A stretch of 64,000 bases of DNA, taken from Porodaedalea pini (lineage: Eukaryota > Basidiomycota > Agaricomycetes > Hymenochaetales > Hymenochaetaceae). Where the stretch lies: positions 1-64,000 of the forward strand of contig NBAY01000008.1 in the NCBI GenBank assembly GCA_002794775.1, in the 5' to 3' direction. Shown one piece after another: positions 44,989-57,100 of this stretch. The translations under genes and the position numbers were made by a program. Each line of letters starts with the position of its first letter. The first letter of the stretch is position 1. The notes beneath the pieces were generated by a model. That model worked only from the letters and a program-made list of their open reading frames with translations. It was not told where the DNA came from and made no database searches.

Positions 44989-46439
44989 CTATGTAACGCC
45001 GCGCATCTCATCTGCATCTCCGTACAGTGCTCCGCCATCCATCTCATCATCTTCTTCGACTGCACCGACTCGATCCCCAGATACGTTATTGAGTACCTGG
45101 CTGAAAGCGAGCATACCAAAGTCATCGTCATCTACAATCGGATCCTGAGTATCATACATCGTCTCCAGCGACGAAAATACGCTTGGGAAACGCATAGGTG
45201 CAGGCGTCGCGCTGCGGTCTCGTCCACTAGGATCCGGAAGGAAGAGCGGCATCGGTGTCTGTCCGCGCCCTTTCTCTATTTCAGAGTCTGGAGCGAAGTG
45301 CGAGGTTACAATGCTTGGGGCCCTACTGGACCCTGTTCTTTGTACGGACGGTGTGAGTGATGTGGCGCGTGAAGAGGCCGCATTGTTGGGGAAGGGTGTC
45401 GCGCGCGCAGGGAGAGCAGGCCATGGCTCAACTACTACACATAGGCAACGGTCGCGCATATTGAGACCGCGAAACGACAGTTGCAGCTCTGGTTTTGATT
45501 TCGTCTCTTCTTCATCTTCGTCCATGCCAGAATTCCGGGGTGATGCTGGCTCAGGCTCAAGCTCTTCCTCGATCGTATTGTCATCTCCATTACGAAGAGC
45601 TGCGTCGGGATCGGTCACTTCTTGCTTGACTTGCACGCCCTGCTCCTCCTCAGCCTGCGTATTCACATCTTCACTAAGGACGTTGTTGTCATCTGCACCG
45701 TCATCATTATCAAAGTTGTCCTGGTAGGCCGTCGTTAGCTTCTTGTTACGCGTGGACCTTCTCGGTGCGATAGAATCCAATCCGTTTACCTCTGAGTCAT
45801 CATCGAAATCAGACGAAGGCGACTCTTCCGCCTCTTCCTCAGAGTCGTCGATGACGTCAATGGCTTTGGCCTTGCCTTTCCCCTTTTTATTTTTCGACTT
45901 CCTTTGAGTGGGCACCGTTGTTCTTTTCCGAGGCCGTTTCGCTCCTTTTGCAGAGTTACCGATTTGCACCTCACTGGTGCTTCCACTATGCTTGCGTTTT
46001 CCGTAGGGCCTGTCAGGTGGCACACTATCTGGTTGCGCAGGTTTGTTGACCAAAGTATAATTTCTGGTCTTATTCGGAAAGTTAATGAAGTAAAATCAAT
46101 CATGCGCTCGAATATAAGCACTACCTTCAGCACAATGGCGTGAGGGTCGGCTTTCCGGAGGAAATACGCGAATTGATGAGTATCTATTGGGACATGAATA
46201 TGAGACATTGGTAAATAAATATGAGGAGAATCTTACCACTGCGATGGACCTCGACTGTTCCCTTCTTCGCCGTGACTGGACCCCCTGGTCCATAGTGCGC
46301 GTATCGTTCAGCTTCAAGTTTCGGACCTATCCTAAGTAGGAATTCCAGTTAGACCATGTTCACTTATGAGAGACATACGATAATGCTCTGACAGAGGCCT
46401 CAAGTCAGATACCACAGACTTCAGGATCCTTTCGGACAT
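44989..46439 (-). CDS. Unrecognised acidic nuclear-type protein
   Basis: I do not recognise this protein. Four exons: 46439-46379, 46326-46237, 46183-46125, 46068-44989; 429 aa in phase. The first 80 residues look folded and conserved (MSERILKSVVSDLRPLSEHY, AHYGPGGPVTAKKGTVEVHR, FAYFLRKADPHAIVLK). The next part is a bipartite-like basic stretch (KRPRKRTTVPTQRKSKNKKG) and long acidic runs (DDSEEEAEESPSSDFDDDSE), typical of nuclear chromatin or transcription proteins. The ending is again acidic. The spliced N-terminus is the most useful part for homology search. Coding status is well supported by the 1,080-base last exon. Confidence 0.75.
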
Positions 46440-46814
46440 CCAGTCAACATGCCTTTCGTCCAGATACACCTGTTTATCGTGCTGAACGAGTGAAATGTGA
46501 TGCATTGCACAGTCAGGCTCACATATAAGGGGATAACATCGCTAGCTGAGATTCTTAAGTAGAAGGTATTGCGGACGCGAAAAGGCATGTCGATACTACA
46601 AGTGGAGCGCAAGTCACGAAGTGATCGACAGTTCCAGCTCGCGTCATCATAAACCAAATAGCGCGTCAACAACGCGTATACTTTTGCTCAAGCTTCAACC
46701 TCAAGAAGCGGTATGTATATGCCATTGAACTCAAATTCCAACCTAAGATACAAACGCGAAACTACAAGTCGTACAGGCTCATTTATCACAAGAGACTTCA
46801 TCACAGTAGAATCA
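46440..46814. other. Intergenic, LEU1 3' end to unrecognised gene promoter
   Basis: About 375 bases between two minus-strand genes. No further gene seen. Confidence 0.6.
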
Positions 46815-49408
46815 TTACCAATCCATCTTGCCCGCCGCTTTCGCCTTCGGCGAGACAGGGATCTTTCCGCCTTTGTATCCAAGGCCATCCAACCATGGCC
46901 ATACAGCGCTTCGACGCAGCTCAAACTCTTGGATAGCGTCTGATTTTTGCAGTGTAAGCCCAATGTCGTCCAAACCGTTCAACAAGCAGTGTCGGCGGAA
47001 CGCGTCGATGGTGAACGGCACTGGCGGCTGGCCGTTCGGCCTCTTGATCTCATTATTTACGAGGTCGACTTCCAGCTCTTCTCCTCTAGCTGCATCTTCA
47101 CCTAAGGACCGGCATACCTCCTTCGGCAGCGTGATCGCAAGCATCCCGTTCTGAAGCGTGTTGTTACGGAAGATGTCTGCGAAACTGGGAGCAATGATGC
47201 AGCGGATACCGAAGTCGTTCAAGCTCCAAGGTGCGTGTTCTCGACTGCTTCCACATCCGAAGTTCTCGCCGGTACAGACGATAATCTTCGCTTTGTCAAA
47301 CGGCGCACGGTTCAAGACGAAGTCGGTATCCTTGCCTGTATTCGGATCCTTGCGCAGTGTGTAGAACAGCGCGTTCGCGAGACCGGTACGCTTTAGCGTC
47401 TTCAAGAACTGCTTCGGAATGATCATATCCGTATCAACGTTCTCCATGTCAATGCGTGCCGCGATACCCCTGAGGACGGTGAACTTGTTACTAGCAGAAG
47501 GCGTCTCTGCTGGCGGAAGGGTAGCGCGGTCCGAGCCTTCTGGAGCCTTTGCATGAGGTTTGGGCTCTGGTGGAGCAAGGACGGGGTCCGTCCAGAATGT
47601 TGACGCGTTCAACTCCTTGATAACCGGTGCACTCTTGCTCAGCTCCACACCAAGGAACTCGCGAACATCAGTCAAGTAGCCAGTCATCGCCGCTGCGGCA
47701 GCCATCGCGGGACTGAGCAGGTGTGTGCGCCCGCCAGAGCCTTGGCGGCCTTCAAAATTGCGGTTGCTCGTGCTCGCACAGCGTTCCTGGGGCTTCAACT
47801 GATCCGGATTCATGCCAAGACACATCGAGCAGCCAGCTTCACGCCAGTCGAAGCCAGCGCGTTTGAAGATGACATCCAGACCTTCCGCTTCCGCTTGCTC
47901 CTTGATAACACCCGATCCGGGAACAATCATTGCATGCACATGTGGTGCGACCTTCGCATCCGGGCCCGCTGCCAGTACAATCTTCGCCGCCGAACGCAAG
48001 TCCTCGATACGCGAGTTCGTGCAGGATCCAATGAAAACCTTGTCAACCCCGATCTTCGTCATCGGAGTGTTCGGCTTCAAGCCCATGTACTGCAACGAGC
48101 GCTCAACTGATTTGCGCTTAACGGGATCTTCGATATTTGCTGGGTCAGGTACCTTGCCTGTGATCGGTGCGACGTCTTGCGGTGACGTGCCCCATGTTAC
48201 GGTTGGTATGATGTCCTGCGCATTGATCCGGACCTCCTTGTCGAATACGGCTCCCTCATCGGTCTTGAGCGTACGCCAGTATGCCACAGCACGGTCCCAC
48301 ACTTCGCCCTTCGGTGCAAGCGGCCGTCCTCTGAGGTACTCAAATGTGACATCGTCGGGCGCGACCATTCCAGCTCTGGCACCGGCCTCGATGCTCATGT
48401 TGCACACACTCATACGGGCCTCCATGCTGAAGCCGCGGAAGACCGAACCAGCGTATTCAATAACACAGCCCGTACCACCGGCCGTGCCAATCACTCCAAT
48501 TATGTGCAGTATCACGTCCTTGGATGTAACGCCTTCATGCAGGTCTCCGTCGACAGTAATCCGCATGTTTTTGCTCTTCTTCTGAGGCAAGGTTTGCGTG
48601 GCAAGGACATGCTCGACCTCAGACGTGCCAATACCGAACGCAAGAGCTCCGAACGCGCCATGAGCTACATATCTATTAGTGATGATCGAAAAACGTTGAC
48701 CTGAGACTAACTGGATGTGTGAGAGTCACCGCACACGCAGGTGATTCCTGGCAGCGTGAAGCCCTGCTCCGGGCCAATAATGTGGACAATACCTGTGAGA
48801 AAGTTGTCAAGAAAATTAGCAAGCAATGTGCATATATGCGCACCTTGACGGCGGTCCTTCATCCCAAAATACGTCAAGCCAAACTCCTTCACATTCTCCT
48901 CAAGTGCAAGGCATTGCGCTCTGGAATCAGGCTCGACAGTGTAATCCTCGGTCTTAGTGAAACCTTTTCGAGGTGCAGTACTATAGCGAGTTTAGCTTAG
49001 CTTGTGCGACAAATAATACAGCGAACTCACGGGATATTGTGGTCGACCGTAGCAAGCGTGCAGTCCGTTCGGCGGACGGGTCGGCCTGCAGTGCGACTGC
49101 GCGCAAGTTAAGTACAACTCCTTCACAGAACCCGGATGAACGGAGCTTACAGTCCTTCGAAAGCTTGCGGGCTGGTTACCTCGTGTACGAGATGCCTGCG
49201 ATCACGAGAGAGGTCAGCACCTACTTGGGGGCAATCACATTTTCGACGGACCTGTCGATGTAGAGAAGCGTAAGGCCATCTTCCTGGACGTGTCTGCGAT
49301 ATCAAGCATAAATATCCTCGTCTCTACTATACAATAGCACACGCACACAACGTGATCGTCCCAGACTTTGTCGTACAGCGTCCGTGGGGCGGGAACAGGA
49401 GCTGGCAT
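46815..49408 (-). CDS. LEU1: 3-isopropylmalate dehydratase (fused LeuC-LeuD)
   Basis: Isomerises 2- to 3-isopropylmalate in leucine synthesis, in the cytosol. Seven exons: 49408-49347, 49293-49252, 49195-49151, 49096-49031, 48980-48844, 48792-48712, 48664-46815; 760 aa. The 4Fe-4S ligands are present in [17 protein letters not shown] and CSMCLGMN. The swivel domain after a Pro/Ala linker has [13 protein letters not shown], which binds substrate. The N-terminus reads VWDDHVV, then [20 protein letters not shown]. Six small 5' exons contrast with one long last exon. A long open frame on the opposite strand (47812-48585) is a shadow. Confidence 0.95.
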
Positions 49409-49855
49409 TGCTTAAGCTGTATAGATCTATGTGGGAAGAGAAATGGGAGAAGATGTGATAGATGGACGAGGAACACGATGGTGGACTTAAGTGAAGCAGC
49501 TGAAGTCTGAGAGGTGTATGTATCGGACCTGTTCGGCTTTAGCCAATCGAATCCAAATCTCGGAGTCCCGGACTTGCTTTCGGCTTTCTTGTTTTCCAAT
49601 CCGAAGTCTCTGATTTCAGCCCTCGCACCCTGCTCTCTTGGTGTCTCTATATTTCTAATAATGGCAAATTTAAAGCACGGATCATATCGGAGTATTCAAT
49701 ATGAAGCCGTAAGGTGCTCATTTGAAAAAATGTAGTTGTTCGTGATTGTGAGAATTAAATGCCTCTTTAGGCAGTCAAACTGCACAGTTCATGTATCACG
49801 CGTAAGACAGAATTAATCTTCGTCAACACGACCAACGTCCAGCAAGTCGGTAGAA
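49409..49855. promoter_or_regulatory. Divergent promoter region of LEU1 and RPL29
   Basis: About 450 bases between divergent start codons. No further gene is supported; no upstream motif is clear by eye. Confidence 0.5.
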
Positions 49856-50289
49856 ATGGCCAAGTCAAAGAAGTGAATTTACGGCTCGTTGCATGTTTGT
49901 TGAGCAGCACTAATGACTACTATTCCGACTCTAGCCACACCAACCACAACCAGAACAAAAAGGCTCACCGTAATGGTATCAAGAGGCCTAAGGTCACCCG
50001 CACGCGTTCGCTGAGAGGTGTAAGTAATCTCGTCCTCTTATGTTGGAGTGATCTAATTCGGTATCATTATGTAGGTTGACTCGAAGGTACGAGAGCAATA
50101 CAAGTTTTGGTAGTGAACTAACACGGTATATTCGATTTGGGGTGCATTAGTTCCGCCGCAACGCTCGTTTCGCGCTCATCGGTTCAGTACGTCGTTATAT
50201 ACGCATCTTAACTTTCCCTCGCACTAACGTTTTGAATGTTTCCTCAGCACAAGGCCCGTGCAGAGGAGCGTGCTGCTGCCACAGCATGA
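49856..50289 (+). CDS. RPL29: 60S ribosomal protein eL29 (RPL29)
   Basis: A small basic large-subunit protein. Five exons: 49856-49872, 49935-50019, 50075-50086, 50151-50186, 50248-50289; 63 aa. The protein reads MAKSKNHTNHNQNKKAHRNG, then IKRPKVTRTRSLRG, VDSK, FRRNARFALIGS and HKARAEERAAATA, a full match to the family. Exon 3 is a 12-nt microexon encoding VDSK. Four introns in a 63-residue gene is dense even for this window. None of its exons would be found by simple open-frame search. Confidence 0.94.
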
Positions 50290-50560
50290 TTCATTCTGGA
50301 GTGGCGATGCTTTCGAAGAGAGACCCATGGGCTGCCTATCGTAGACTATGCTGGACGACGATTCTTTCATGCTATGTTGTTCTTATGCATTTGCATACTT
50401 TATGCGCAGAAAAAAATAAAATACTCATAAAAACTTGAAGACACCCTACATCTGACTATCGAGTGAACGACTGTTCGAGCAATTTTATTCGTTTCTGCTA
50501 TCGGCGTTTGTTCGTCGCTCCCCTTGCATTACTATCTAACGTTGCACGAAGACGGACGGC

Positions 50561-52626
50561 CTAAAACGTGAGGCGTGAGCGGTCTTGGTAAATCAAGTCG
50601 TCACAAATACATACCGCAGCATCTTCAGGTGGTACCGCTCCCTTTGCCATATTGTGTTTCCTAGCTTGGAAGGCATGCTTACGACCAGAGCGAGATTCCT
50701 GGTTGGTATCAAGAAGAGATCTGCACTCCTCGTCGCTTGGAATGTGGCCTTCGAGTAGCGAGAAAAATTTGTGTCTAAGGACGGTCTTGATGCGCTCAAG
50801 CGCTTGCGTCGAATACCATCCATCGCGTTCCTTGTTCATGATGTTCATCAGCAGGATTATGTTTCATTCGGAAAGGTGGACGTACATTGCATTCATCTCG
50901 TAGCCCTTCTTCGTCTTCGACCATTGCTTTGATCATGGGGTCGGCGATGTCGCAAAGCTGGTATGCAGCTGTCTCCTTCGTCAGATGTATGCCATCGAAA
51001 ATATGCGAAGGCGGTTCATTGCTCGACGCAACCACGCTCTGGTCATCGGCTTGGGAGAATGGTGGTGCAGAGCCTTGTTTTTCCGCGTTTCGTTGCTCCT
51101 GTCGACGGGTGACCACGGATGGTCGCACAAAAGGGTGGTTGAGGTTGCGAAAGTAAAGCCGTTGGTAGCTTTGATACAGTTTTAGCTCTAATAAATGATG
51201 GAAGGAATAACACGTACAATCGAGCAGAGGGGTCCGTTCTTGGATCGTATCCAAATTTAAGAAGAGTGTCTCGCCAAGGTCCATCGGCGAAAACATAGCA
51301 TACCGAAGGGAGCAAGTGCTTCGAGCTAGACAAATGAAATATCAGCATAATATGCATTCCGTTGAAGAAATGCATACTTTGTAAGTTCACGAGTGTCCCT
51401 TGCATTGAATTGGTTGAGGATTGCGACTTTCGTCCAACATGGCCGCTCTTCGAATCTCTGCAGGAAGTTCGCTCAGAGGGCAAGAAAATGACACTCAAGT
51501 GGGCAAGTACCTGCTTTAGGATATCCAATATGCGCTTGTCGGCCTCGTCGGCCGCCTTGAGCACTACATCGGGAGGCGTGAGAGGTACCTTAAGAGAAAA
51601 TTCGAGACAGGATTATAGGAAGGTTCTTATGCACTCGCTTCAGATTACGCACCGCCTTTTCAGAGTAAGAAATACATGCAGGTCCATAACCCTTCCATCT
51701 TGATCTGTTGATAAGCCGCTTCTTCTCCTCGCCAGTCTCATTGTCGATGTACGTAGTGACCACAGACATGTTGTTTGCTTTGTAACTTCCAAAGACATTG
51801 TGTTAATGGCCTCACTTTCTACCAATTGTAAAACCGGGACCGACTTGTATATCTGCGGCACTGTCTGGCGAGAAAATACTGGTGGAGGAATTAGGCGAAG
51901 ATTGCTCCGGGCTTTTGCTTCAGACGGCCCTACTGTTTCGGATTGTATACGTCCAGGTTGTTCTGCCACATTTAGCGGTAGTTCGTAATCCTCTTTCTCA
52001 GGTGGTATAACGTATTTTCTTATATGGTCAACTGCATACAGAATCAGAGAGACGATTGTTACGGCTAAGTAATTTAGCGACTGCTTACCATCCATCCGAT
52101 CCATTGCTAGGCGAAATTGTACCACAGGATCAGACGTGTCGGGGCTGTACTGAAAGTCTGCCATACCTGAAGAACAGCGTTGAATATGCGTCGACATCCG
52201 CTTCACAGTAATTCACGTACTTCTGAAGCGCACAGTCTTCGGTATCACGCCGACAGCCTCTGCGACAAACTCGCCCTGTGACTCTGGCAATTCCTCTCCA
52301 TTCCTCCGCTTTCGCTTTCGCTTCGTGACCTTCAACAGGATATTGTTCGCATGAACGACGCCTCCAGGTACTGGATGTGAAAACGGATTCCCAGGTCGCC
52401 AGTTGAGTTCGAGGAGTGATTCGATCTTCGTCGCGTTTCGTTTGAATGCACGGGCAATGGCCGGTTGTCCACCGAGATGTTCTATGGCGCGCCCGACAGA
52501 GCTCTCTTGGACATTACAGGGGAACTCTACAGCATAGTATTGGTTCGAAGGAAGCGGGTGTTCTGTGGCCGCCTTCTTTGCATCGCCGGATGAGGACGGG
52601 CCAGCTGCAGCAGGTCCGTCTGACAT
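50561..52626 (-). CDS. TFC1: TFIIIC subunit 5 (TFC1/Sfc1)
   Basis: Part of TFIIIC, which binds the A box of tRNA genes and recruits RNA polymerase III machinery. Nine exons: 52626-52221, 52166-52089, 52031-51845, 51785-51653, 51588-51511, 51457-51378, 51325-51218, 51168-50886, 50830-50561; 540 aa in phase. The N-terminal block reads YYAVEFPCNVQESSVGRAIE, then NPFSHPVPGGVVHANNILLK and MADFQYSPDTSDPVVQFRLA, typical of the family triple-barrel region. The DNA-binding half has FEERPCWTKVAILNQF and YVFADGPWRDTLLKFGYDPR. The C-terminus is charged (RHKFFSLLEGHIPSDEECRS). Confidence 0.88.
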
Positions 52627-54152
52627 GGTAAGAAGCAAAGGTCAACGTTTATTTTTGGACGCAACTCGGTGTCGATCTGCAGATCATTCTACCAAAGCCG
52701 TGTCTTTCGAGTGAACGAAAGATATCCTTTCGTGTATTTTCTTCGACGATTCTTTCTGCATTTTATAGGCATCTTCGAGGACATGTGTACGTTAGGATGA
52801 GTTCATATACTTTACTCGATTGTCGTTGTATGTGTGATAGCACCACTAGCATCGAGAAAGCGCTTCAGGAGCCCTTCCAATTTGCTTGTATTTGTATGCA
52901 TGCGGGCTCCTTCGAATAGCTAATCTACCCAACATTAAACATCGGAACCTGAACTAGCTGCATTCAGACTTCACTAGTACTGCAAACGGGAAGGATGCAA
53001 GTACTAGTGCAAGCCCGATGCAAGCAAGAACCTTTGCTTCAAATCCCTGGGTTCTACTTGCGGGTTCTATATTTTCTCTTTTGAAAATCTGTCCTTGTTG
53101 GTTACCTTGCCTTTCATGCTTTGTGTAAATATCTGATTTGCGAATGTTCGATTGGACTCCTCATAAAAAATCAACCGTGAATGGCATGCAACGCTTTAGG
53201 TACCTACCGAGGCTTGTTCCGCTTATTGCCGTCCTCGAGAGTCGATCCTGGTAGCCGATGAATGCTATCGAACGTTCCTGACGGCCGCCAGCGATCCAAC
53301 CGCTAAGCGATGACGAGAAATCTGCCCTTCTTTAAAAATTTGGGCCATCTGACTGGAAAGAAACGCGACATCTTTTTTGCACACGATGCTGAGAACGCAC
53401 ATCGTCAAGAAGGACGGCAATCACTTCGAAGAAGATTGAGAGTTAGCGAACGCGTGCAAGATTCAAAACATTGAGTTCCAGTCAGGTCTCAAGTCGGTCA
53501 GGATCAGGATCAAAGGAGGAGCTGCGAACGCTTGACTAGGGTGTTGGCCGTAATTGCAGCCGTGCGAGACGCGGTCGAATCCTGCAGACCCAATCACCTA
53601 AAAATTAGAACGTGTCTCTAATCGAGATCAAGTCTTTGATAATTCAATATTAACATGTTTTGCAAAAAATAAAGAGTACTAGCATTTGAACTGGACAAAC
53701 CTAAACAGACGACATAACGCATACCACATTTGAGTACTTATCAAATACTGAAATAGAGCACGTTGAATGATGGTTCCCTTGAAGCACAGCCTCGCTAAGT
53801 ACGCGGTTCCAAAACACTTCGCTGTCGAGGTCAGTTCGTTCTTTCTGTGCGCACGTCACGGTTGTTGTGAGTACTGCGAAGCCGACGCATAGTCGACGCG
53901 GCAGAAGGGGACGAAGGAGCTTTCCTCTTCGAGTAAGGCGGCAATATAGAATTCCACATTTAGAATCTATCCGGCGCTCGCCAACTTCGTCTGTTCCCTT
54001 GCTTTCTTTTAGACCACGATCACTCCTGCAATCGCAGCCCTCGCAGTCTCTACGACCGTCGTTCCTCCGAGTTCTACTTGTGCCGTCGGGCAAGACAGAG
54101 CATCCTGCTCGCCATCTAGCTCGACCGATCGCGCCAATACTCAAGGCAGACC
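52627..54152. other. Gene-poor intergenic stretch with a hairpin
   Basis: About 1.5 kb with no supported gene, the longest such stretch outside the transposons. An imperfect inverted repeat lies at 52972-53009. Open frames at 53701-54144 (minus) and 53867-54169 (plus) overlap each other, are Arg-rich and lack any recognisable domain, so I leave them out. A fragment near 53568 resembles a tRNA T-arm but has no A box. Confidence 0.55.
52972..53009. repeat. Inverted repeat (hairpin)
   Basis: CACTAGTACTGCA (52972-52984) is mirrored by TGCAAGTACTAGTG (52996-53009) with one bulged A and an 11-base loop. The outer part, CACTAGTACTG, also occurs at 16756-16766 and 57662-57672. Confidence 0.75.
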
Positions 54153-57100
54153 ATGGCAGGCCTCTCTGATCGTTGTGAGCTTTATCTGCGACTCGTCGGC
54201 TCGCTTTCTAACTCGAGAAACTTTTAAAGCACCGCTATACCTTTCTCCACGCTCGGCAGATGTCGTTCTGTCCGAAATACGCCCTACAAAACTTGCACCA
54301 GAAGCCCTGCGTTCTGTAAACGTCCTGCTCGACGAGCTTCTATGGATGATTCTCAGCATGGCGCGTTCATTCGCCACCGAACAACTCAAGGCAGCTCTGA
54401 GCAAGCTGCTGCCCACTCCTCTGGGAAAGGAGGCACTGCTCGAGGCAGAAGTGGAGTTGAGGGCGTACTGGGACCGCACTACAAGTACCCCGTCGCGACC
54501 GTACGCGGAGAATAGCCAGGAGTTTCCCATCCAACCCGCCTTCGAGGTATGATCATATGGTCCCTTTATTTATGACCACCTCATTCATTACCGGCTATTG
54601 CCACCTTGTTGCACCTCAGCTGCTACGATTGAAGTGCGAAGCGTATTCGACATTCAATGATTCCGACGATGACACCGAAGCTGAGAAGAGGTGGCAAGCG
54701 AAGGTCACGAGCGTGAATGGGTTCTCATCCCACAACGTGCAATTCATAGCTCCCGCCGCACTGTATTTGACTGCCATTATCGAGTGCGTGTTCACTTCCC
54801 TTCGCACATAGGCAATGTGGCTGACCCAATACCACAGGCACGTGTGCGAGTAAGTATAACGTCCGCCTCAGTCTTATCAACGACCTCAGCATTCTTTTCA
54901 GACATGTTCTATCGAATACGGGGCGTGTCGCGTCTCGAGACAGCAGCCGCTCTACTGCGACTCTGCAGGATTTATTTATTGCAGTGTGCGAAGATGATGC
55001 TATATATGGGTTATTTAGGATAATGAAGGGTCAGTCTTCTCGTATTCTTTTCATCGTCAAGGCGATCGCCGTTCTGACACAGAAACATTTCCTCACTTGG
55101 CGGAATAAAAAATTTCATGGGCTAGTGCACAACCAGATTGAATCACAGTGCAATGCCATGGCTAACCGACCGAGTCGGAACAAGCCCATTCAACACTGCG
55201 TCAGCGACCTTACGAAGGGAGTGTCTCATGCAAATGGCTCCCCCTTTGGTTCAGTTTCGACGTTCAACAGCGATGCCGTGCCTGCAAAGCCGCGTGTTTC
55301 GTCTGATAGCGCCGGTTCGGGGACTGCGGTTTCAGCGCTTCAGCCGTCTGGCTCCCGAAGTTCGACAGACAAGTCTAGGGCAAAGAAACTATTTGGGCGC
55401 ATGAGCGTGGACAGAGAAGGTGGCTCTCAAGCTGGCTACAACTCGTTTGAGGGCGGACATAAGCGTTCCGCATCCCTAATTAGCAACGGCAAACGCGCGA
55501 GCTCGGCTTTAGACGACGGACCTGGTTCTAGCCCAAATGAGGTAAGCGCTTCTTCTTTAAGTTATGATGGCCTCAGTTCTCTAATATAAAGGCACTCTAG
55601 GTTGAATTTGACGAGCTGATGCGTTCTGGTACTACCATGAAGGTATCTCTTACGCCCGACCGCCTCAGAACTTTTGATGTTAGCTTGTCGTCTGTCTTCG
55701 ATCCCTTGCTGTCGTCTGACCAAACTGCATCTCTCAGGTATACAGTAAGGAGAAGGGACGCGGAATCAGCAAGATCGTAATTCCCCGTCAGCGGCTCAAC
55801 AAGGGTCCAACAAGGGTCCTCTCCAGGACAGTCCTACTATCAACTCTGCTGCAGATTTCCCTTCGGGACAAATTACGAAGAACGGGGCTAGTCAGCCGCA
55901 GAAACAGGTCGTACAGGAGCAGGAAACTAATGGGACTGGAGACGGAGATGAGTTCAACAGTGTGCGAACGCGAAAACAAACAAGGGGGGCTCCACCCGTA
56001 TCTTACGATCAGCCGCCTCATTCTCGAACACGATCTACATCTGCATCGCAGGCATCTGTTCCGTCCATCACGAATCGTCATGTTGGTGGCCGCAAGGGAT
56101 CTGTGGGTGCTGTCCCTGTTGAGTCGATTCATTCACAGTCTCTTCGAGGTGCCACTCCATCCAACCAACCGCCCAAGACGTCTGGATCAATGTCGAGCAA
56201 TACGCATGCGGGAAGGAGAGTGCACCAGTCGATCAGCCATGACTCCATTGATGATGCCCTGGATGGTTCTTCAGATGATGATGTACCGTTGAAGAAACAG
56301 ATGGGTAGGCGCAGGGCGCCAACAGTTGGCGGCGTCACTACGCAGACAGCCGATCTGATTGACTTTTTGAACAGCGGCCCTCCTGATCTGCCGAAGCCCG
56401 TGTCACCTTCACCGGTGGCAAATTCTTCACTTGATAAGCAGATGAAGCGGGGAAGGCTTCGTAGCATCGTTTCGCGTTTGAAGGGGGGCCAGTCAATGGA
56501 TAAGCTATCAAGTCAAGCCTCCTTCGAGGACTTCATGTCAGGCAAGAAATCTCCTGCTCATCCTCCGCCTTCTTTCGTCCCGCCACCTTTGTCGGCGAAG
56601 AGGTCCCTTCACAGCCTTTCGTCGTATAGTCAAAGTCAGGTCTCACTGCCCAAGGGCCCAACTCCGCCTGTACCTTCCGTTACAATCCCACTGTCTCCGC
56701 CGCTGTCACCTAGCCACTCCGTTGGCGAGTCCGCTTCCATATCTCCGGTTCGTCCGAAACCGTCACCTACTGCCTTGAGGAAAGCCGTCCCAGTGTTTAC
56801 GGAGTCTGAGCCTAGCCAGTACGAAAATAGTGCTGCATCACCGACTGCGCCCAAGCTGGCAGATGTCTCACCTCCCACACCATCCAAGGTGGAAACTGAA
56901 AGTAACTTCGTTAAGGCGCAACAGGGGAAAACGTCGGAGGATAGTAACTTATCAACAGCAACGCATCCTTCCGTGGTCCCAGCGATTCACAAATCTTCAG
57001 ATACCTTGCGCAGCTCCCCTCCTTTCCCCTCAATACGTCCTTCATCCAAGCAATCCCAACGTCATGCGTTATCTCCTCCCTCGACGCCAAAGGCATTTGC

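Noticed and set aside
47812..48585. 257-codon open frame on the plus strand
   Set aside because: It lies fully antisense to the long last exon of LEU1, has no recognisable domain and reflects the codon bias of LEU1.
53560..53585. tRNA-like T-arm sequence (GGTCGAATCC)
   Set aside because: No A box, no acceptor stem and no anticodon arm could be placed around it.
53701..54169. Overlapping open frames on both strands (147 and 100 codons)
   Set aside because: Arg-rich, no domain, no splice support, and they overlap each other; judged to be chance frames in a promoter-like region.
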